Positions 32,665-42,469 of a stretch of 64,000 nt of DNA are shown here, piece after piece (the first letter of the stretch is position 1; the number at the start of each line of letters is the position of its first letter). The notes under the pieces are model-generated. The model saw only the letters and a program-made list of their open reading frames with translations, made no database searches and was not told where the DNA came from. The position numbers and the translations under genes are program-made. The DNA is from Chlamydiae bacterium RIFCSPLOWO2_12_FULL_45_20 (GTDB lineage: Bacteria; Chlamydiota; Chlamydiia; Chlamydiales; SM23-39): contig MGMD01000018.1 in the NCBI GenBank assembly GCA_001796285.1, positions 1 through 64,000 on the forward strand, written 5' to 3'.

Positions 32665-33633
32665 ATGCGAACTTCTATTTTTTTTCTTCTTCTGATGTTT
32701 TCACGGCTGCAGGCGGTTCAGGTTCCGGCCAAACATCTTTTTCCTGACCATTCCACCATTGCATCGCCCTGGTTTACGGGCCCCTTACTGGCCCCTTCAG
32801 CCGCTAACGTTCCCAGGGGGCACGTAAATTTTGAGCCTTACATTTTTGCTCGCGCCGATTCGGGTCATTACGATAACGATTGGAAAAGTGTCAAAGAACC
32901 GACTTCATGGACGAATTTTTTCCAGCCAAGTGTACAAATGGGAGTGAATAATATCTTGGAAATCGATCTGATCCCCACTCTTTTCTATAACTATAATCAC
33001 GGCACCAGTAAATGGGTGTATGGGGATATGCTCCTTGCCTTTGCTTTCCAGTTGTTCTTAACCAAGCGCCCTGTTACAGAATGGAATACAGCCTTGCGAT
33101 TGGAAGTGTTGGGAACCATTCCCTTCGGCCAGTACCAGAGGCTCGACCCGAAAAAAAAAGGAACAGACATCGGCGGACAAGGCTCTTGGCGGCCGGGAGC
33201 TACTCTAAACTGGGGGAATCTATTTTATTTAGGGGGAGGCCATTTTGCAACCTGGCGGCTGGATTTCATCTATACCTGTTCAACTCCTGTTCGCGTGCAC
33301 GGACTCAGTACATTTGGGGGCGAGGAAAGAACGGTTGGAACCGTTTATACCCCCCATCATTTCATTATTGACACAGCGGTGGAGATCAGCGTAACCCAAA
33401 ATTGGGTGCTTGTCATGGAAGCAGTAGGGGATTGGAAAAGCAAAAGGCGCTTTAAAGGCATAACGACTGCTCCAGTCAAAGAGCCTGCTGGTATAGTCTA
33501 TAGCTTGGCCCCAGCTCTTGAGTATAACTGGAACGCAAACATCGGTCTCATCTTCGGCGCTTGGTTTAGCGTATCAGGGAAAAATAGCCCCCAATTTGCT
33601 AGCGCGGTCATTGCATTTAACTACTTTAAATAA
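32665..33633 (+). CDS. Probable outer-membrane protein of unknown function, 322 aa
   Basis: A signal peptide (about residues 1-17) contains eight consecutive Ts in its codons. Strand-like aromatic repeats follow, as in W-K-S-V-K-E-P-T-S-W-T-N-F-F-Q-P and N-N-I-L-E-I-D-L-I-P-T. The protein ends in aromatic residues (A-F-N-Y-F-K), although the last residue is Lys rather than Phe. The layout suggests a beta-barrel like those of the MetA-phenol-degradation transporter family; I hold that at low confidence. Confidence 0.7.
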   Translation: MRTSIFFLLLMFSRLQAVQVPAKHLFPDHSTIASPWFTGPLLAPSAANVPRGHVNFEPYIFARADSGHYDNDWKSVKEPTSWTNFFQPSVQMGVNNILEIDLIPTLFYNYNHGTSKWVYGDMLLAFAFQLFLTKRPVTEWNTALRLEVLGTIPFGQYQRLDPKKKGTDIGGQGSWRPGATLNWGNLFYLGGGHFATWRLDFIYTCSTPVRVHGLSTFGGEERTVGTVYTPHHFIIDTAVEISVTQNWVLVMEAVGDWKSKRRFKGITTAPVKEPAGIVYSLAPALEYNWNANIGLIFGAWFSVSGKNSPQFASAVIAFNYFK

Positions 33634-33701
33634 ATGATTGTAATTCACTTTTATTCATAAATATAATATTGTTTTATTTCTAGTCAATGCGCGAGGGAAC
33701 T

Positions 33702-34496
33702 ATGATCTATATGAGTACAATTTTATCTGTAATTTTCTTTCTAGCTACACCGCTTGTATCTTCTGAAGCAGAGAGTCCAAAAAATGAATGGATTGAATCC
33801 AAGGATCGGTTGGGAAAAGAGGTTGTAGCGGCTATTCGGAGTGATTATGAAAATGGAAAATTTAATGGATACCTTTTGGAGATGGAGGAAGCGTATAGCA
33901 AAGCGGATCTCAAGGAACTTATGGAGGCTCGAGCGCAGGGGAGTATTGAGGATGTACCGGAGGATTGGGAGCGGCGGTTTTCCGACTTAAGGAGGGAGAG
34001 GAATAAGAACCTTATTCAGAGTCTTTCAGAAGATGACCGATCCTTATTTGCATCCAAGGTTCGTTCCGTAGCCATCGATCTTTTGTCATCTGAACAGGAA
34101 GAGGCCGTTTCTAAGGTGAACTCCTTGATCTCAATGGCTCCTAATAATGGGAAAAATGTGGATGAAAATGTGTTGATCGATATTGACATGGAGTATGAGT
34201 ACAAATTACTTCAAGGAGAGCTCTTGGATCCTAAAACAAAAGAGTCCAAGCAAATTGCCTTACGTATGGAAAAGATGGACAAAATGTTGACCGCTTCAAA
34301 ATCTTTTGAAAATCCTATTTTAAAAAAGGCCGTAGCGACTGCCCATGCGACGCTGGATGCTAGACTGGCTCGGAATTTAGATGGCGCTGATCTTCATGCA
34401 CTGTCTAAGAAAAAACCACAAAACGAGTCCCAGGAGCTTGTGTTTTCTATTTTGAAATCCTATCAAGGGCAGTTCTCTGATATATACCGAAAATGA
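33702..34496 (+). CDS. Secreted helical protein of unknown function, 264 aa
   Basis: A signal peptide (about residues 1-22, M-I-Y-M-S-T-I-L-S-V-I-F-F-L-A-T-P) is followed by a highly charged helical body rich in Glu, Lys, Asp and Ser. It has no recognised domain. I chose ATG 33702 because GAGGGA lies upstream; the ATG-like start at 33687 adds M-R-E-G-T. It stands between an outer-membrane-like protein and LptD. Confidence 0.68.
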   Translation: MIYMSTILSVIFFLATPLVSSEAESPKNEWIESKDRLGKEVVAAIRSDYENGKFNGYLLEMEEAYSKADLKELMEARAQGSIEDVPEDWERRFSDLRRERNKNLIQSLSEDDRSLFASKVRSVAIDLLSSEQEEAVSKVNSLISMAPNNGKNVDENVLIDIDMEYEYKLLQGELLDPKTKESKQIALRMEKMDKMLTASKSFENPILKKAVATAHATLDARLARNLDGADLHALSKKKPQNESQELVFSILKSYQGQFSDIYRK

Positions 34497-34549
34497 TTCA
34501 ACAGCTGGGATTTTGCCTCTCTCGGCAGATGAGTTCAAAAACCCAGTTC

Positions 34550-36658
34550 CTAAAACGTTTTTTTCACCATCTGAATGTTAAGACCCCAATCAAAATGATT
34601 GTGGAGCGTATATCCATAGTAAAAATGCAATTTCCAAGCAGATGAGAAGTATGTATATAAGTGTATCTGAAATTCATTATAAGACTGGCCTACGATGTGA
34701 TTTTTGTAGAGGCGATAAAATCCATGGTGGGATTCAAACTTCAACTCCCAAAAGGGGTTTAGCCGAATGAACAGGTTGGATAAAAGCGTAATGCGTCGAT
34801 CTGACAGGGGAGAATCTAGAAGTTCGTTTTCTGGTCGGGTCACGTCTAGGATGAAATTTTCATGGTCGCTTTTTCTCCAGTCGTATTTGGAGCGGTAGCG
34901 GGCTTCTAAGTTCAGTGCAATATTTTCATTAACGGTCCACTTAAGGTGGGAATTAGAAACATCCCAGACCTGATTATGAACATTATAACAATTTTGCAAA
35001 AAGAGGTCTAAAGAGGGGAGTTTCCATGCAAGAAGAAGATAGATTTTGGGGATCATTTGGGGAAGTACTGGATCATGAAAAAAAGCGTTGGCGTAGAAGC
35101 TCGCGGTAAAATTGGGTTCTTTACAGGGCTGTTTTTGGGAAAAAAAGAGGTGTCTTACACCAGCCTCTATCTGCTGGATTTTTTGATACCCGTCTTGAAT
35201 CGAAAAAATATAGTGGGCATCAGGCCCCACAGTCGGCCGAGCGAGCGCTTCATATTCTAGGTAGGGCTCAATGAGGTGTTTATATGTGTCATACTCTTTG
35301 ATTCCGAGCATTTGAGCTTTTGCCCCATATCCCAACACTCCTAACCACTTAGGCTGGTGGGTTGGGCTTGTGCCATAAAAAATGGCTCTTGCTGAGATGT
35401 AGGGGGTAACTGTCATTCCTTTGAAACGAAGTGGACGAAAGAGTTTTTCATAGGCTTCTATTCGTGGTGACTGAAAATCGGCAAGGGAGGATGTGAGCTC
35501 ATCTGAGTAGTCAAAATCGAGATAGGAAGCTCGAAGGAAGCCTGTAGAAAGGATGCCAGTTTTTTTTATTTCTGTAGGATGCACGTGAAGAAAGCCGGTA
35601 GGAAGCTCTTGCTTCATCGACTCAAAGGGATTGGCTCTTGGTTGCACTTTTAAGGAGGTAATGAAATTTTCTTCCATGTGGTGGATGTAAAGAATGGTTT
35701 TAAGGGCTGTATTGAGTTCGAAATCTTCTGAATGGAAATCTCCAGGCATTCTCACATCGCTATATTTATCCCAGGTGAGGGTTGTATGGGTCTTAGCTGA
35801 TTTGGATTCTGAGTGTAAAGCCCCTTGAATGCGGTAGCGAAACGCTGCATCCTCCGCATTGAATAACCGGTTGGTTCCGATGTAGTTTCTGGTCATAAAA
35901 GTGGTTAAGGTATTTTCTGGGCAGTATTTAGACTCAACTGCTCCACCCCATCCCTTTTTCCATCGATATTCAAGCCTCCCATATAGGGCCAAATCCTTCC
36001 ATGAGTACAGTTGGTAGCGGAAGCCTACAAGGGGGCCTTTATTCCAATTGACATAGTATCGAAAAATCGGTTCTTTGAATTTTTTTAAATGCACCTTAAA
36101 AGAGGGGAGCCATAGGGTGGGGAGTCCAAAGAGTCTAAGTCGCACTTGTTGTGCATGGAAAAAATCATTTTTAACAACATGGACACGGCTGGCTCTTAAA
36201 TCCCATGTACTCTTCTTACTTTCACAGGTGGTAACAAAGGCGTTGATCGCGCGGTAGCTACCATCAGAGAAAAGGAAAATCTGATCCCCGCCGATATACC
36301 AGAGGGCGCTTTGGGTTTTACCATCATAGAGAGTTCCAGTCATCTGACTAAAGTCAAACTCGAGCTCGCTTCCGACGAAGACGCGTCCTTTATATTGGAT
36401 GAGAAGATCTCCCTCAGCCTCAATTTTTTGTACCATTTGGCCATTTTCCATGCGGTGAAAGTACTGGATGGACTGAGCTTGAATACGAATGTCTTTGTTT
36501 TGGATTACACCCCCTTGAGAGGTATAAATGATACCCTGAGAATAAGTGGGATCACGAAGATCGACAGTGATCCCGCAGCTATCCAGAGAATCACCAGACG
36601 GATTCGGTGTATCGGAAAATAGGAAGACGCCTATCCAGAGGACTAAAAACCATTTCAT
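34550..36658 (-). CDS. LptD-like LPS assembly outer-membrane protein
   Basis: LptD inserts LPS into the outer leaflet. The 702-aa protein has a signal peptide (about residues 1-18) and an N-terminal beta-jellyroll/OstA-like part (I-E-A-E-G-D-L-L-I near residue 77, S-E-L-E-F-D-F near 97, A-N/Y-T-T-C-E-S near 142). A barrel domain with G-R-L-E-Y-R and many alternating aromatic strands follows to residue 702. The size matches LptD of Chlamydiae. The stop of the preceding secreted gene lies 53 bp away on the other strand. Confidence 0.88.
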   Translation of the reverse strand: MKWFLVLWIGVFLFSDTPNPSGDSLDSCGITVDLRDPTYSQGIIYTSQGGVIQNKDIRIQAQSIQYFHRMENGQMVQKIEAEGDLLIQYKGRVFVGSELEFDFSQMTGTLYDGKTQSALWYIGGDQIFLFSDGSYRAINAFVTTCESKKSTWDLRASRVHVVKNDFFHAQQVRLRLFGLPTLWLPSFKVHLKKFKEPIFRYYVNWNKGPLVGFRYQLYSWKDLALYGRLEYRWKKGWGGAVESKYCPENTLTTFMTRNYIGTNRLFNAEDAAFRYRIQGALHSESKSAKTHTTLTWDKYSDVRMPGDFHSEDFELNTALKTILYIHHMEENFITSLKVQPRANPFESMKQELPTGFLHVHPTEIKKTGILSTGFLRASYLDFDYSDELTSSLADFQSPRIEAYEKLFRPLRFKGMTVTPYISARAIFYGTSPTHQPKWLGVLGYGAKAQMLGIKEYDTYKHLIEPYLEYEALARPTVGPDAHYIFSIQDGYQKIQQIEAGVRHLFFSQKQPCKEPNFTASFYANAFFHDPVLPQMIPKIYLLLAWKLPSLDLFLQNCYNVHNQVWDVSNSHLKWTVNENIALNLEARYRSKYDWRKSDHENFILDVTRPENELLDSPLSDRRITLLSNLFIRLNPFWELKFESHHGFYRLYKNHIVGQSYNEFQIHLYTYFSSAWKLHFYYGYTLHNHFDWGLNIQMVKKTF

Positions 36659-36774
36659 GCTCCACGATCATACGAGCTGCAACCATTTATGCTGAAGCAG
36701 GAACAAAGGGAGGCCTTATGTAGGCCAAGGAAGTCTACCGAAGAGTATTTCCGTTCCGGTACGCGGCGTAGGCC

Positions 36775-37095
36775 CTAAACCATCTCCACATTGCCTTCCG
36801 TGCATGCTGCGGCCAATGGACTACTTCCCATGCGATTAGAGGTCCTCACATCGGCACCCCCTTGAATAAGTAGCCGTACAATTTCTGGTATGCTGTATTG
36901 GCAAGCAGTAACGAGGGGTGTGTGTCCAAAATGGTAAAAATTTGGAGAAATGCCTCTAGCCAAGAGATCTCGAATGGGTTGAGCATCCTTCTCCCGGCAG
37001 GCAACCCATAAGCGTTGTTGATCTTCCGTTGAAGCAGGCATCATATGCTCTATAGGTACTTCTCTTCCACTTGTGTAACTAGCCAGTAAGGCCAA
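36775..37095 (-). CDS. Short ankyrin-repeat protein, probably truncated
   Basis: The 106-aa frame from a TTG start holds about two ankyrin repeats (T-P-L-V-T-A-C-Q-Y near residue 59, I-P-E-I-V-R-L-L-I-Q-G-G-A-D-V near 69, S-P-L-A-A-A-C near 93). The last repeat stops at E-G-N-V-E-M-V, where a repeat helix would continue with R-x-L-L. No ATG lies in frame upstream and no ribosome site is clear. It may be an ankyrin pseudogene or a short effector. Confidence 0.55.
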   Translation of the reverse strand: MALLASYTSGREVPIEHMMPASTEDQQRLWVACREKDAQPIRDLLARGISPNFYHFGHTPLVTACQYSIPEIVRLLIQGGADVRTSNRMGSSPLAAACTEGNVEMV

Positions 37096-37204
37096 CGTAC
37101 GAGCCTGGGATCTTATGTTTTTTGGACGAGAGAGAATTTCGTTGTCACAAAAAGCTTTATCTCAATTAGGAGCAACCCCTTGTTACCGCGCAATTATGGC
37201 AAGT

Positions 37205-38890
37205 CTATTCAGTAGCCTTCATCAGCAGTCCCATCAAGGCGTAGCGATTGTGGGCATTGCCCTTTTGGATCGCTTCCAAGAGAAACGAGATGCTTTTTTC
37301 ATCCCGTTGATTCGCTAAAGTAAAAAAAGATTCAATGAGAAGGCGGGATCGCTCCTCAGGGGAGAGTGAGTAGTCAGATTGATCCATTCGGTATTTCCAC
37401 GGAAGGAGTTGGCGCAGCTGGATGAGCTGCGACCCTTTTTGATGCATCACCCAGTGATTTACATATTCCTCGTAGGGACCCTCTACTTTCAACCTGTAAA
37501 GAGCTAGGTGGCAGTAGTCTCGTATGAGAGGAGAGGTGATTTTGTTAGACCCATATTTTAAGAGCGCAATGGCCTCGTCCGTTTGTAAATTTTCTAAAAG
37601 AGCTATGGTTGTGGGGATGAGATCATGTTGCCCTCGATTGAATATATGTCTTGCCAAGGTAAGAAACTCTTCTTGAGGAAGGTGGATGGCTTCTTTTAAA
37701 AATTGTTCTCGGATCGCAAGGGAATAGCTTAAATCGAGCGTTTTGTCTTGGGCTCGCAGTTCAGCTGAAGGAACTGCCTTGAACGCAAGGAGGGTTCGAC
37801 CCACAGATTGAAAAGGGTGAAAGGCAAGATTACGCGAGTCTTCAATGAGAATTTCGATCAAAGTTGGAAGGCAGCGTGCATCTCTTCGTTGCAGAAGTGC
37901 AATTCCAGCATTGATTCGGACCTGAAGATCCTGGGATAACACGAGCTCTGCCAGGAGCTCTTCTTGGTTCGAAACTGTTCCTAAAGCGGCGATGGCAAAG
38001 AGGTTGAACTGTTTGGCTAGGTGCTCGATGTGAGCTACATGCGTACGGTCTCCTAGTTGTAGAAGGGCTAAACTTGCGGCCAATCGAACCGAATCTGTTG
38101 GGGAATGCACCAGTTTTTTTAGCTTCTGCGTCGAAAGGCTATCTCGCAAAGATCCAATGGCAAAGGCGCTTGCTTCGAGTTCTGCAATGTGCGTATGTGT
38201 TAGTCTCCTTCGAAGGGTGGGAAGAAAATCGTCCCTGCCAAGTCGCGCAACGTGGAGAATGGACTCAATTCTCGTTTGAGGGTCAGGGTCTTCAATGAGT
38301 CTACCCAAAGTTTTTGTGGCATCACTCGTCCCGAGAAGAGCAAAGAGGGAGGGGAAAAAAGGTTTAAAGGCCGGGGGCAATCGATACATCAGTCCTTCAA
38401 TCTGCCCAACAGCGTGAGGATGTTTGGATTGGGCCATGTAAAAAGCGGCCTCCATTCGAATCGCAAGAAAATCAGAACTCATCGCTTCATGGAAAATTTC
38501 TGCAGTACGGTCATCTTCAAACTGTGCAAGAAAATGGAGCGCTAGAAGCTGAATTTGCGGATCAGGATGGCGAACCCCTTTTTCTAAAATATCGATGGCG
38601 TAGCCAGAGCCCGATAGCCCCGCACCAAACAGGGTCATCGTGATCGTCTCCATATCGCTGCTTTGAATGCCTTTTTGAAGGAGGATCGATCCCATCTGCC
38701 TTAAAACTTCAAAATCATGGCGACCCGTTAACGCGGTGTATTCACAATACTTTTCAATGGATTCCTCACATTGATTTTGCTGCATTAAATAGAGTGCATG
38801 GTGCTTGATATCGCAATAGCGGGAAGCTTCCGTAGGATTCGAAAAAAGAGAGATGCTTACCCAGATAAGGCATTTCCCAAATATTCCCAT
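37205..38890 (-). CDS. Secreted or envelope HEAT-repeat protein, 561 aa
   Basis: A signal-like N-terminus (residues 1-22, ending N-P-T-E-A-S) is followed by roughly twelve HEAT-like helical pairs, for example D-P-Q-I-Q-L-L-A-L-H-F-L-A-Q-F-E near 109 and S-V-R-L-A-A-S-L-A-L-L-Q-L-G near 270. The repeats form a curved scaffold for protein binding. Function unknown. It is the same strand as LptD and the ankyrin fragment but separated from them by 110 bp. Confidence 0.8.
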   Translation of the reverse strand: MGIFGKCLIWVSISLFSNPTEASRYCDIKHHALYLMQQNQCEESIEKYCEYTALTGRHDFEVLRQMGSILLQKGIQSSDMETITMTLFGAGLSGSGYAIDILEKGVRHPDPQIQLLALHFLAQFEDDRTAEIFHEAMSSDFLAIRMEAAFYMAQSKHPHAVGQIEGLMYRLPPAFKPFFPSLFALLGTSDATKTLGRLIEDPDPQTRIESILHVARLGRDDFLPTLRRRLTHTHIAELEASAFAIGSLRDSLSTQKLKKLVHSPTDSVRLAASLALLQLGDRTHVAHIEHLAKQFNLFAIAALGTVSNQEELLAELVLSQDLQVRINAGIALLQRRDARCLPTLIEILIEDSRNLAFHPFQSVGRTLLAFKAVPSAELRAQDKTLDLSYSLAIREQFLKEAIHLPQEEFLTLARHIFNRGQHDLIPTTIALLENLQTDEAIALLKYGSNKITSPLIRDYCHLALYRLKVEGPYEEYVNHWVMHQKGSQLIQLRQLLPWKYRMDQSDYSLSPEERSRLLIESFFTLANQRDEKSISFLLEAIQKGNAHNRYALMGLLMKATE

Positions 38891-39106
38891 AAATTGACGC
38901 CCGCTTTTATGATGTTGTCATAACACCCTTCGATTCTTTTGACAACCAGACTTCCACTTTTTACTGGACTTTGGGCATTTTCTGCGGGCGCTTTTCGATG
39001 GGCCCCGGGTATCTTCATTTCTTCCGATCCTTTTCTAATATATTCTATAATAGACCTAAATTTGTTACTAATATAAACTCGTGCCGTTTTTGGATAGAGG
39101 TTTCAC

Positions 39107-39160
39107 ATGCCGTCGCCAGTTCAGTCCCCTCCGATGCCGTCGCCAGTTCAGTCCCCTCCG
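39107..39160 (+). repeat. 27-bp tandem repeat, two exact copies
   Basis: Copies 39107-39133 and 39134-39160 begin at the start codon itself, so each repeat carries an ATG; the second copy could also serve as a start. Confidence 0.85.
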
Positions 39161-39670
39161 ATACAGCCTCCCGCGATACAGCCTCTGGCGCCTTTGGGGA
39201 TCGCCTCTCATCCTTCGAGCCTCTCTTCAGGGACAGCTCAGCCAGCTCAAGGGCCCGGATACATAGAGACAGCTTTTATTTGGATCAAGAATGTGATTGT
39301 CAAATTTTTTCAATGGATCTTTGGTACTAAGCCAGCAGTAGTCCCGCCTTCAATGGCAGAGGCACTTCCGCCACAACCCCCTCCTCCAATGGCAGGGGCA
39401 CTTCCACCCCCCCCCTCCAGTCAAGACCTAAAGGAGCAAGTGGTAGAAGTAACGGGTATGGATCTTTTACCCAAGTTGGACACTTGTAATAAGAGCATCC
39501 GAAGTCACATCCTTGTCACCATTGGAAGGGAGGTTTGGCTGGAATCTTCACGATCATTCAAAAGCTGGACGTGGTCTTATCAGGAGCTCGGCTATGACGC
39601 CGTTATTCAGAATCCAAACTTGTTACTGCCCTATGCTTCGAACTTACTTCCGAAAGTGTCTACACAGTGA
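39107..39670 (+). CDS. Proline-rich protein of unknown function, 187 aa
   Basis: The first 35 residues are Pro/Ser-rich repeats encoded by tandem DNA repeats. A hydrophobic segment lies at about residues 52-72 (F-I-W-I-K-N-V-I-V-K-F-F-Q-W-I-F-G), and a second Pro-rich stretch at 76-106. The C-terminal 80 residues are unrecognised. Two Pro-rich linkers flanking a membrane-like segment are reminiscent of surface or secreted chlamydial proteins, but there is no homology claim. Confidence 0.65.
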   Translation: MPSPVQSPPMPSPVQSPPIQPPAIQPLAPLGIASHPSSLSSGTAQPAQGPGYIETAFIWIKNVIVKFFQWIFGTKPAVVPPSMAEALPPQPPPPMAGALPPPPSSQDLKEQVVEVTGMDLLPKLDTCNKSIRSHILVTIGREVWLESSRSFKSWTWSYQELGYDAVIQNPNLLLPYASNLLPKVSTQ

Positions 39671-39687
39671 GGTTTTTACTTCTCTCT

Positions 39688-41580
39688 CTATTTGATGCTT
39701 ACTTTCTTGATTTTCTTAGGCCCTGCAGTTGGGATAGAACGAGAGCTGATTTCAACCCAGATGGGAGAACTCCATGCGGTATGTCCGTCTTCTTGAATTA
39801 CACGTAAGTAATAATAGATAAATGGATTTTGTCCTTCCTTTCCCTCCAGGGCAATATCTGGCAGTAGATCCGAGTCGTCGATTTCAAACTCAACGGTATC
39901 TCCTTTAGCGTCTAGGGAACGATAGATCTTGCCATTGCGGATCAACATGGCCTCATGAATGGGGCGTGTTCCAATACAGTAGCCTGTAATGTGGCGATTC
40001 AATTCAAGCCCGGGTCTTGCTTTAGTATCGAGTTCTGAGCCCATGCCAAACCCAGCAATATGCACTCCAAGGATTATCCTTTCTCCGGTCGTGGCATAAC
40101 ACGATCGATTTTGGAGCGCTTCAAACAAGGAGGCGCGGCTATGTTCTTTTGCCAAAATAGCCGTCAGCCCAGGTGTATATTGTGATTGATCCGTATCAAA
40201 AAGTTGGCTATAGGGGCCGCGATCGTCATAGCCCCCAGCGACAAAACCAAAACGGCATCCTCGATTCAGGGCCTGTTGGATGGATCCTTCAACCGCTTCT
40301 CCGATAGCTTGCTTTCCTCCCTGGATCGGGCGGAGATTGCCTTCTTTAGCGCTACACTCAGAGGAGCCCCAGGCGTTATAGATCTCGACGACTTTCTCAA
40401 ATTCATTATTGAAATCCTGAAAATCATAGCAGGTCGATTTGCCCATTGTAAATGTTGGAATGGCAATCATCTCTTTAGGATTATTTGTCTTGTAGATTTT
40501 CTTCAATGAGTTGGTTTTGGTGTCTTTTCTTCTCATAATAGGCTTACCATCTTTGAGAAAGACGAATTGGCGCATCCCTTCTTCTTTGGGCTCACCCTCC
40601 CATTGAAAGCCCAGCAGGGCGACAAAACGGTCATCTTCATTGAACTCAGCAACCTGCTGCACGATCCCTTTCCATATATCGTTAGAAGTTTCTTCTTCAC
40701 TGTCAAAGGAGGAAGTAGCAAAGAACTGTAGTGCTTTATCATCTCGCATGTGCCTTAAAAAGGACTCCACATTTTCCTGAGAGTCCAATCGTTCCGATTC
40801 CCCGTGGAGCGCCCCCCAGTAAAGACTGACGGCTCCTTCAGGAAGGCATTTAATAGGGGGAGAATAAAACTGCTCGTGGTTTGTAAGATTTTTGAGCTGG
40901 ATCCGATAAATCCCCGGTTCGTTAAAATAGAGATTGGGTAGGGCGATAAATCCCGTCTCAGGGATAAAGAGCTTCCAGCTCAGGTTTTCTCGAAGGTGCT
41001 GGTAGCTCAAATCGATTAAAGTCCCTTCGGGGGCATTAGAAGTGAGGTTCCCGTAAACATCCTCAAAACGGACAATTACATCAAAACGCTTATTTCGAGA
41101 GACGAGCGAAGGGGCGATGATCCGTAAGTTGTGTAGAGTGTTCCCCCGAACATCGAGGAAAAAGGTTTCGCTCTCTTTGTATTCTCCTTTGCCTTTCGGG
41201 TCTATGTGAAGGTGAAACGGCCTTCTCCTCTGCACCATTTTTTGTGCTGCGCTGTCCTGCAGATGGAACGCAATCGTATCGCCTGACTTTAATTCGATAG
41301 GAAGAGTGAACTCAAAAGAAGTAGAGTTTGCCTCAGGGCTTTGTACCACGGTTGGGGTGATGGTTTTCTCATTGGGTAGCTCAGCCCAGATTATATTGCC
41401 TTTATTTTTCAGGTTCGTGCTGGGGATCTGCCAGTCGACAGGTCTGCCAGTACTCCCAAAATCAAAGCGAAGGTGCGCGCCTTTAGAGAGCAGAGAGGCT
41501 GTTGTAAAGACAAATTTCCAATTCCCCTCATTTCCGGCTAACGCATAGTTTGGTTCACAAAAGCAGATCGAACGGCGCAT
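39688..41580 (-). CDS. DUF3604-family protein, 630 aa
   Basis: The protein matches DUF3604, a metal-dependent PHP-like hydrolase family: Y-W-G-A-L-H-G-E-S-E near residue 254 holds the expected His of the G-D-L-H motif, but its Asp is Ala. Later blocks are T-F-T-M-G-K-S near 377, G-F-V-A-G-G-Y-D near 450 and C-Y-A-T-T-G-E-R near 498. The first 240 residues form beta-rich domains. The ending is basic. The missing metal-binding Asp suggests altered or lost catalysis. The function in chlamydiae is not known to me. Confidence 0.8.
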   Translation of the reverse strand: MRRSICFCEPNYALAGNEGNWKFVFTTASLLSKGAHLRFDFGSTGRPVDWQIPSTNLKNKGNIIWAELPNEKTITPTVVQSPEANSTSFEFTLPIELKSGDTIAFHLQDSAAQKMVQRRRPFHLHIDPKGKGEYKESETFFLDVRGNTLHNLRIIAPSLVSRNKRFDVIVRFEDVYGNLTSNAPEGTLIDLSYQHLRENLSWKLFIPETGFIALPNLYFNEPGIYRIQLKNLTNHEQFYSPPIKCLPEGAVSLYWGALHGESERLDSQENVESFLRHMRDDKALQFFATSSFDSEEETSNDIWKGIVQQVAEFNEDDRFVALLGFQWEGEPKEEGMRQFVFLKDGKPIMRRKDTKTNSLKKIYKTNNPKEMIAIPTFTMGKSTCYDFQDFNNEFEKVVEIYNAWGSSECSAKEGNLRPIQGGKQAIGEAVEGSIQQALNRGCRFGFVAGGYDDRGPYSQLFDTDQSQYTPGLTAILAKEHSRASLFEALQNRSCYATTGERIILGVHIAGFGMGSELDTKARPGLELNRHITGYCIGTRPIHEAMLIRNGKIYRSLDAKGDTVEFEIDDSDLLPDIALEGKEGQNPFIYYYLRVIQEDGHTAWSSPIWVEISSRSIPTAGPKKIKKVSIK

Positions 41581-41725
41581 GGAAAACTCCTTGAGAATCC
41601 TATTCTGCCCATTTGAACTTTGTTTTGCAAGTTTCTAAAACTGTTTTTTTAAAAGAAAATAATTCGAAAACAGTTTAGACTTTCGTGGGAGTTTTCTTTG
41701 TGGTTCGCAAGATAAGGAGTTATCA

Positions 41726-42469
41726 GTGGGTTCTATTGGTTCATTTTCAGCACACCCATTATCCACATTGTTCTGGGGGAGCATCAAGAGCGTCTGGAAT
41801 GTAGTTGCTTCCGTGTTTTCTCCCCCCGTTCTAAAAGAACAGGATTTCTCTATATCTAACAGGAATATCGTCGTACTGCCATCCAATGGGAGGAGTCCGT
41901 GGGAACCTCTGAATCGGCTTTTAGATGAGGAGGGTGTTCCTTCGTATCCTATGATTCCTTTTCCTGTCCTTGGTATCTCGATTAAAATTCCTAAATTCTT
42001 TTTAACGGATATTTCTCGGATCGGAGCGCAGGATACATTCTTTATTAACGATCAGAAGATGGTTAAGCCGGTTAAAACAGAGGAAGAGAGAACGGCCCTC
42101 ATCCAAAAACTCCTGGCAGCTGCAAACGGTGATCCCCAATTAGTGGGCCAATGGACGCAAATTTGGAATCACCGTTTGAAAATCTTCTTGTGTAATGAAA
42201 TTAAAAGACGAATCAAAGCATCGGAACATTTAAATCCAGCGCATTTGGATCCTGTCATTGGTCGTGATGGGCTGAAAAAAGTTGAGCTGGTGCTTAACAC
42301 GCGTCATAACCTATTGCATCTTCGAATAGAAGGAGTGGTTATCCATGGAACGAATGATGAATGTGAGATCATGAACTTGCATATTGAATTTGAGGCCAAT
42401 TGTACTGTTGTTGGCAAAATCATCAGATCCCACTTTCACTTTCAGCCGCTTTTCCCGACCGCGGAATGA
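41726..42469 (+). CDS. Unknown protein of 247 aa
   Basis: Begins with GTG. It has a short hydrophobic N-terminal segment (about residues 12-34) and an otherwise soluble body with no recognised domain. Its last 47 bp overlap the 3' end of the CBS hemolysin gene. It may be secreted or inclusion-associated, without proof. Confidence 0.6.
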   Translation: MGSIGSFSAHPLSTLFWGSIKSVWNVVASVFSPPVLKEQDFSISNRNIVVLPSNGRSPWEPLNRLLDEEGVPSYPMIPFPVLGISIKIPKFFLTDISRIGAQDTFFINDQKMVKPVKTEEERTALIQKLLAAANGDPQLVGQWTQIWNHRLKIFLCNEIKRRIKASEHLNPAHLDPVIGRDGLKKVELVLNTRHNLLHLRIEGVVIHGTNDECEIMNLHIEFEANCTVVGKIIRSHFHFQPLFPTAE

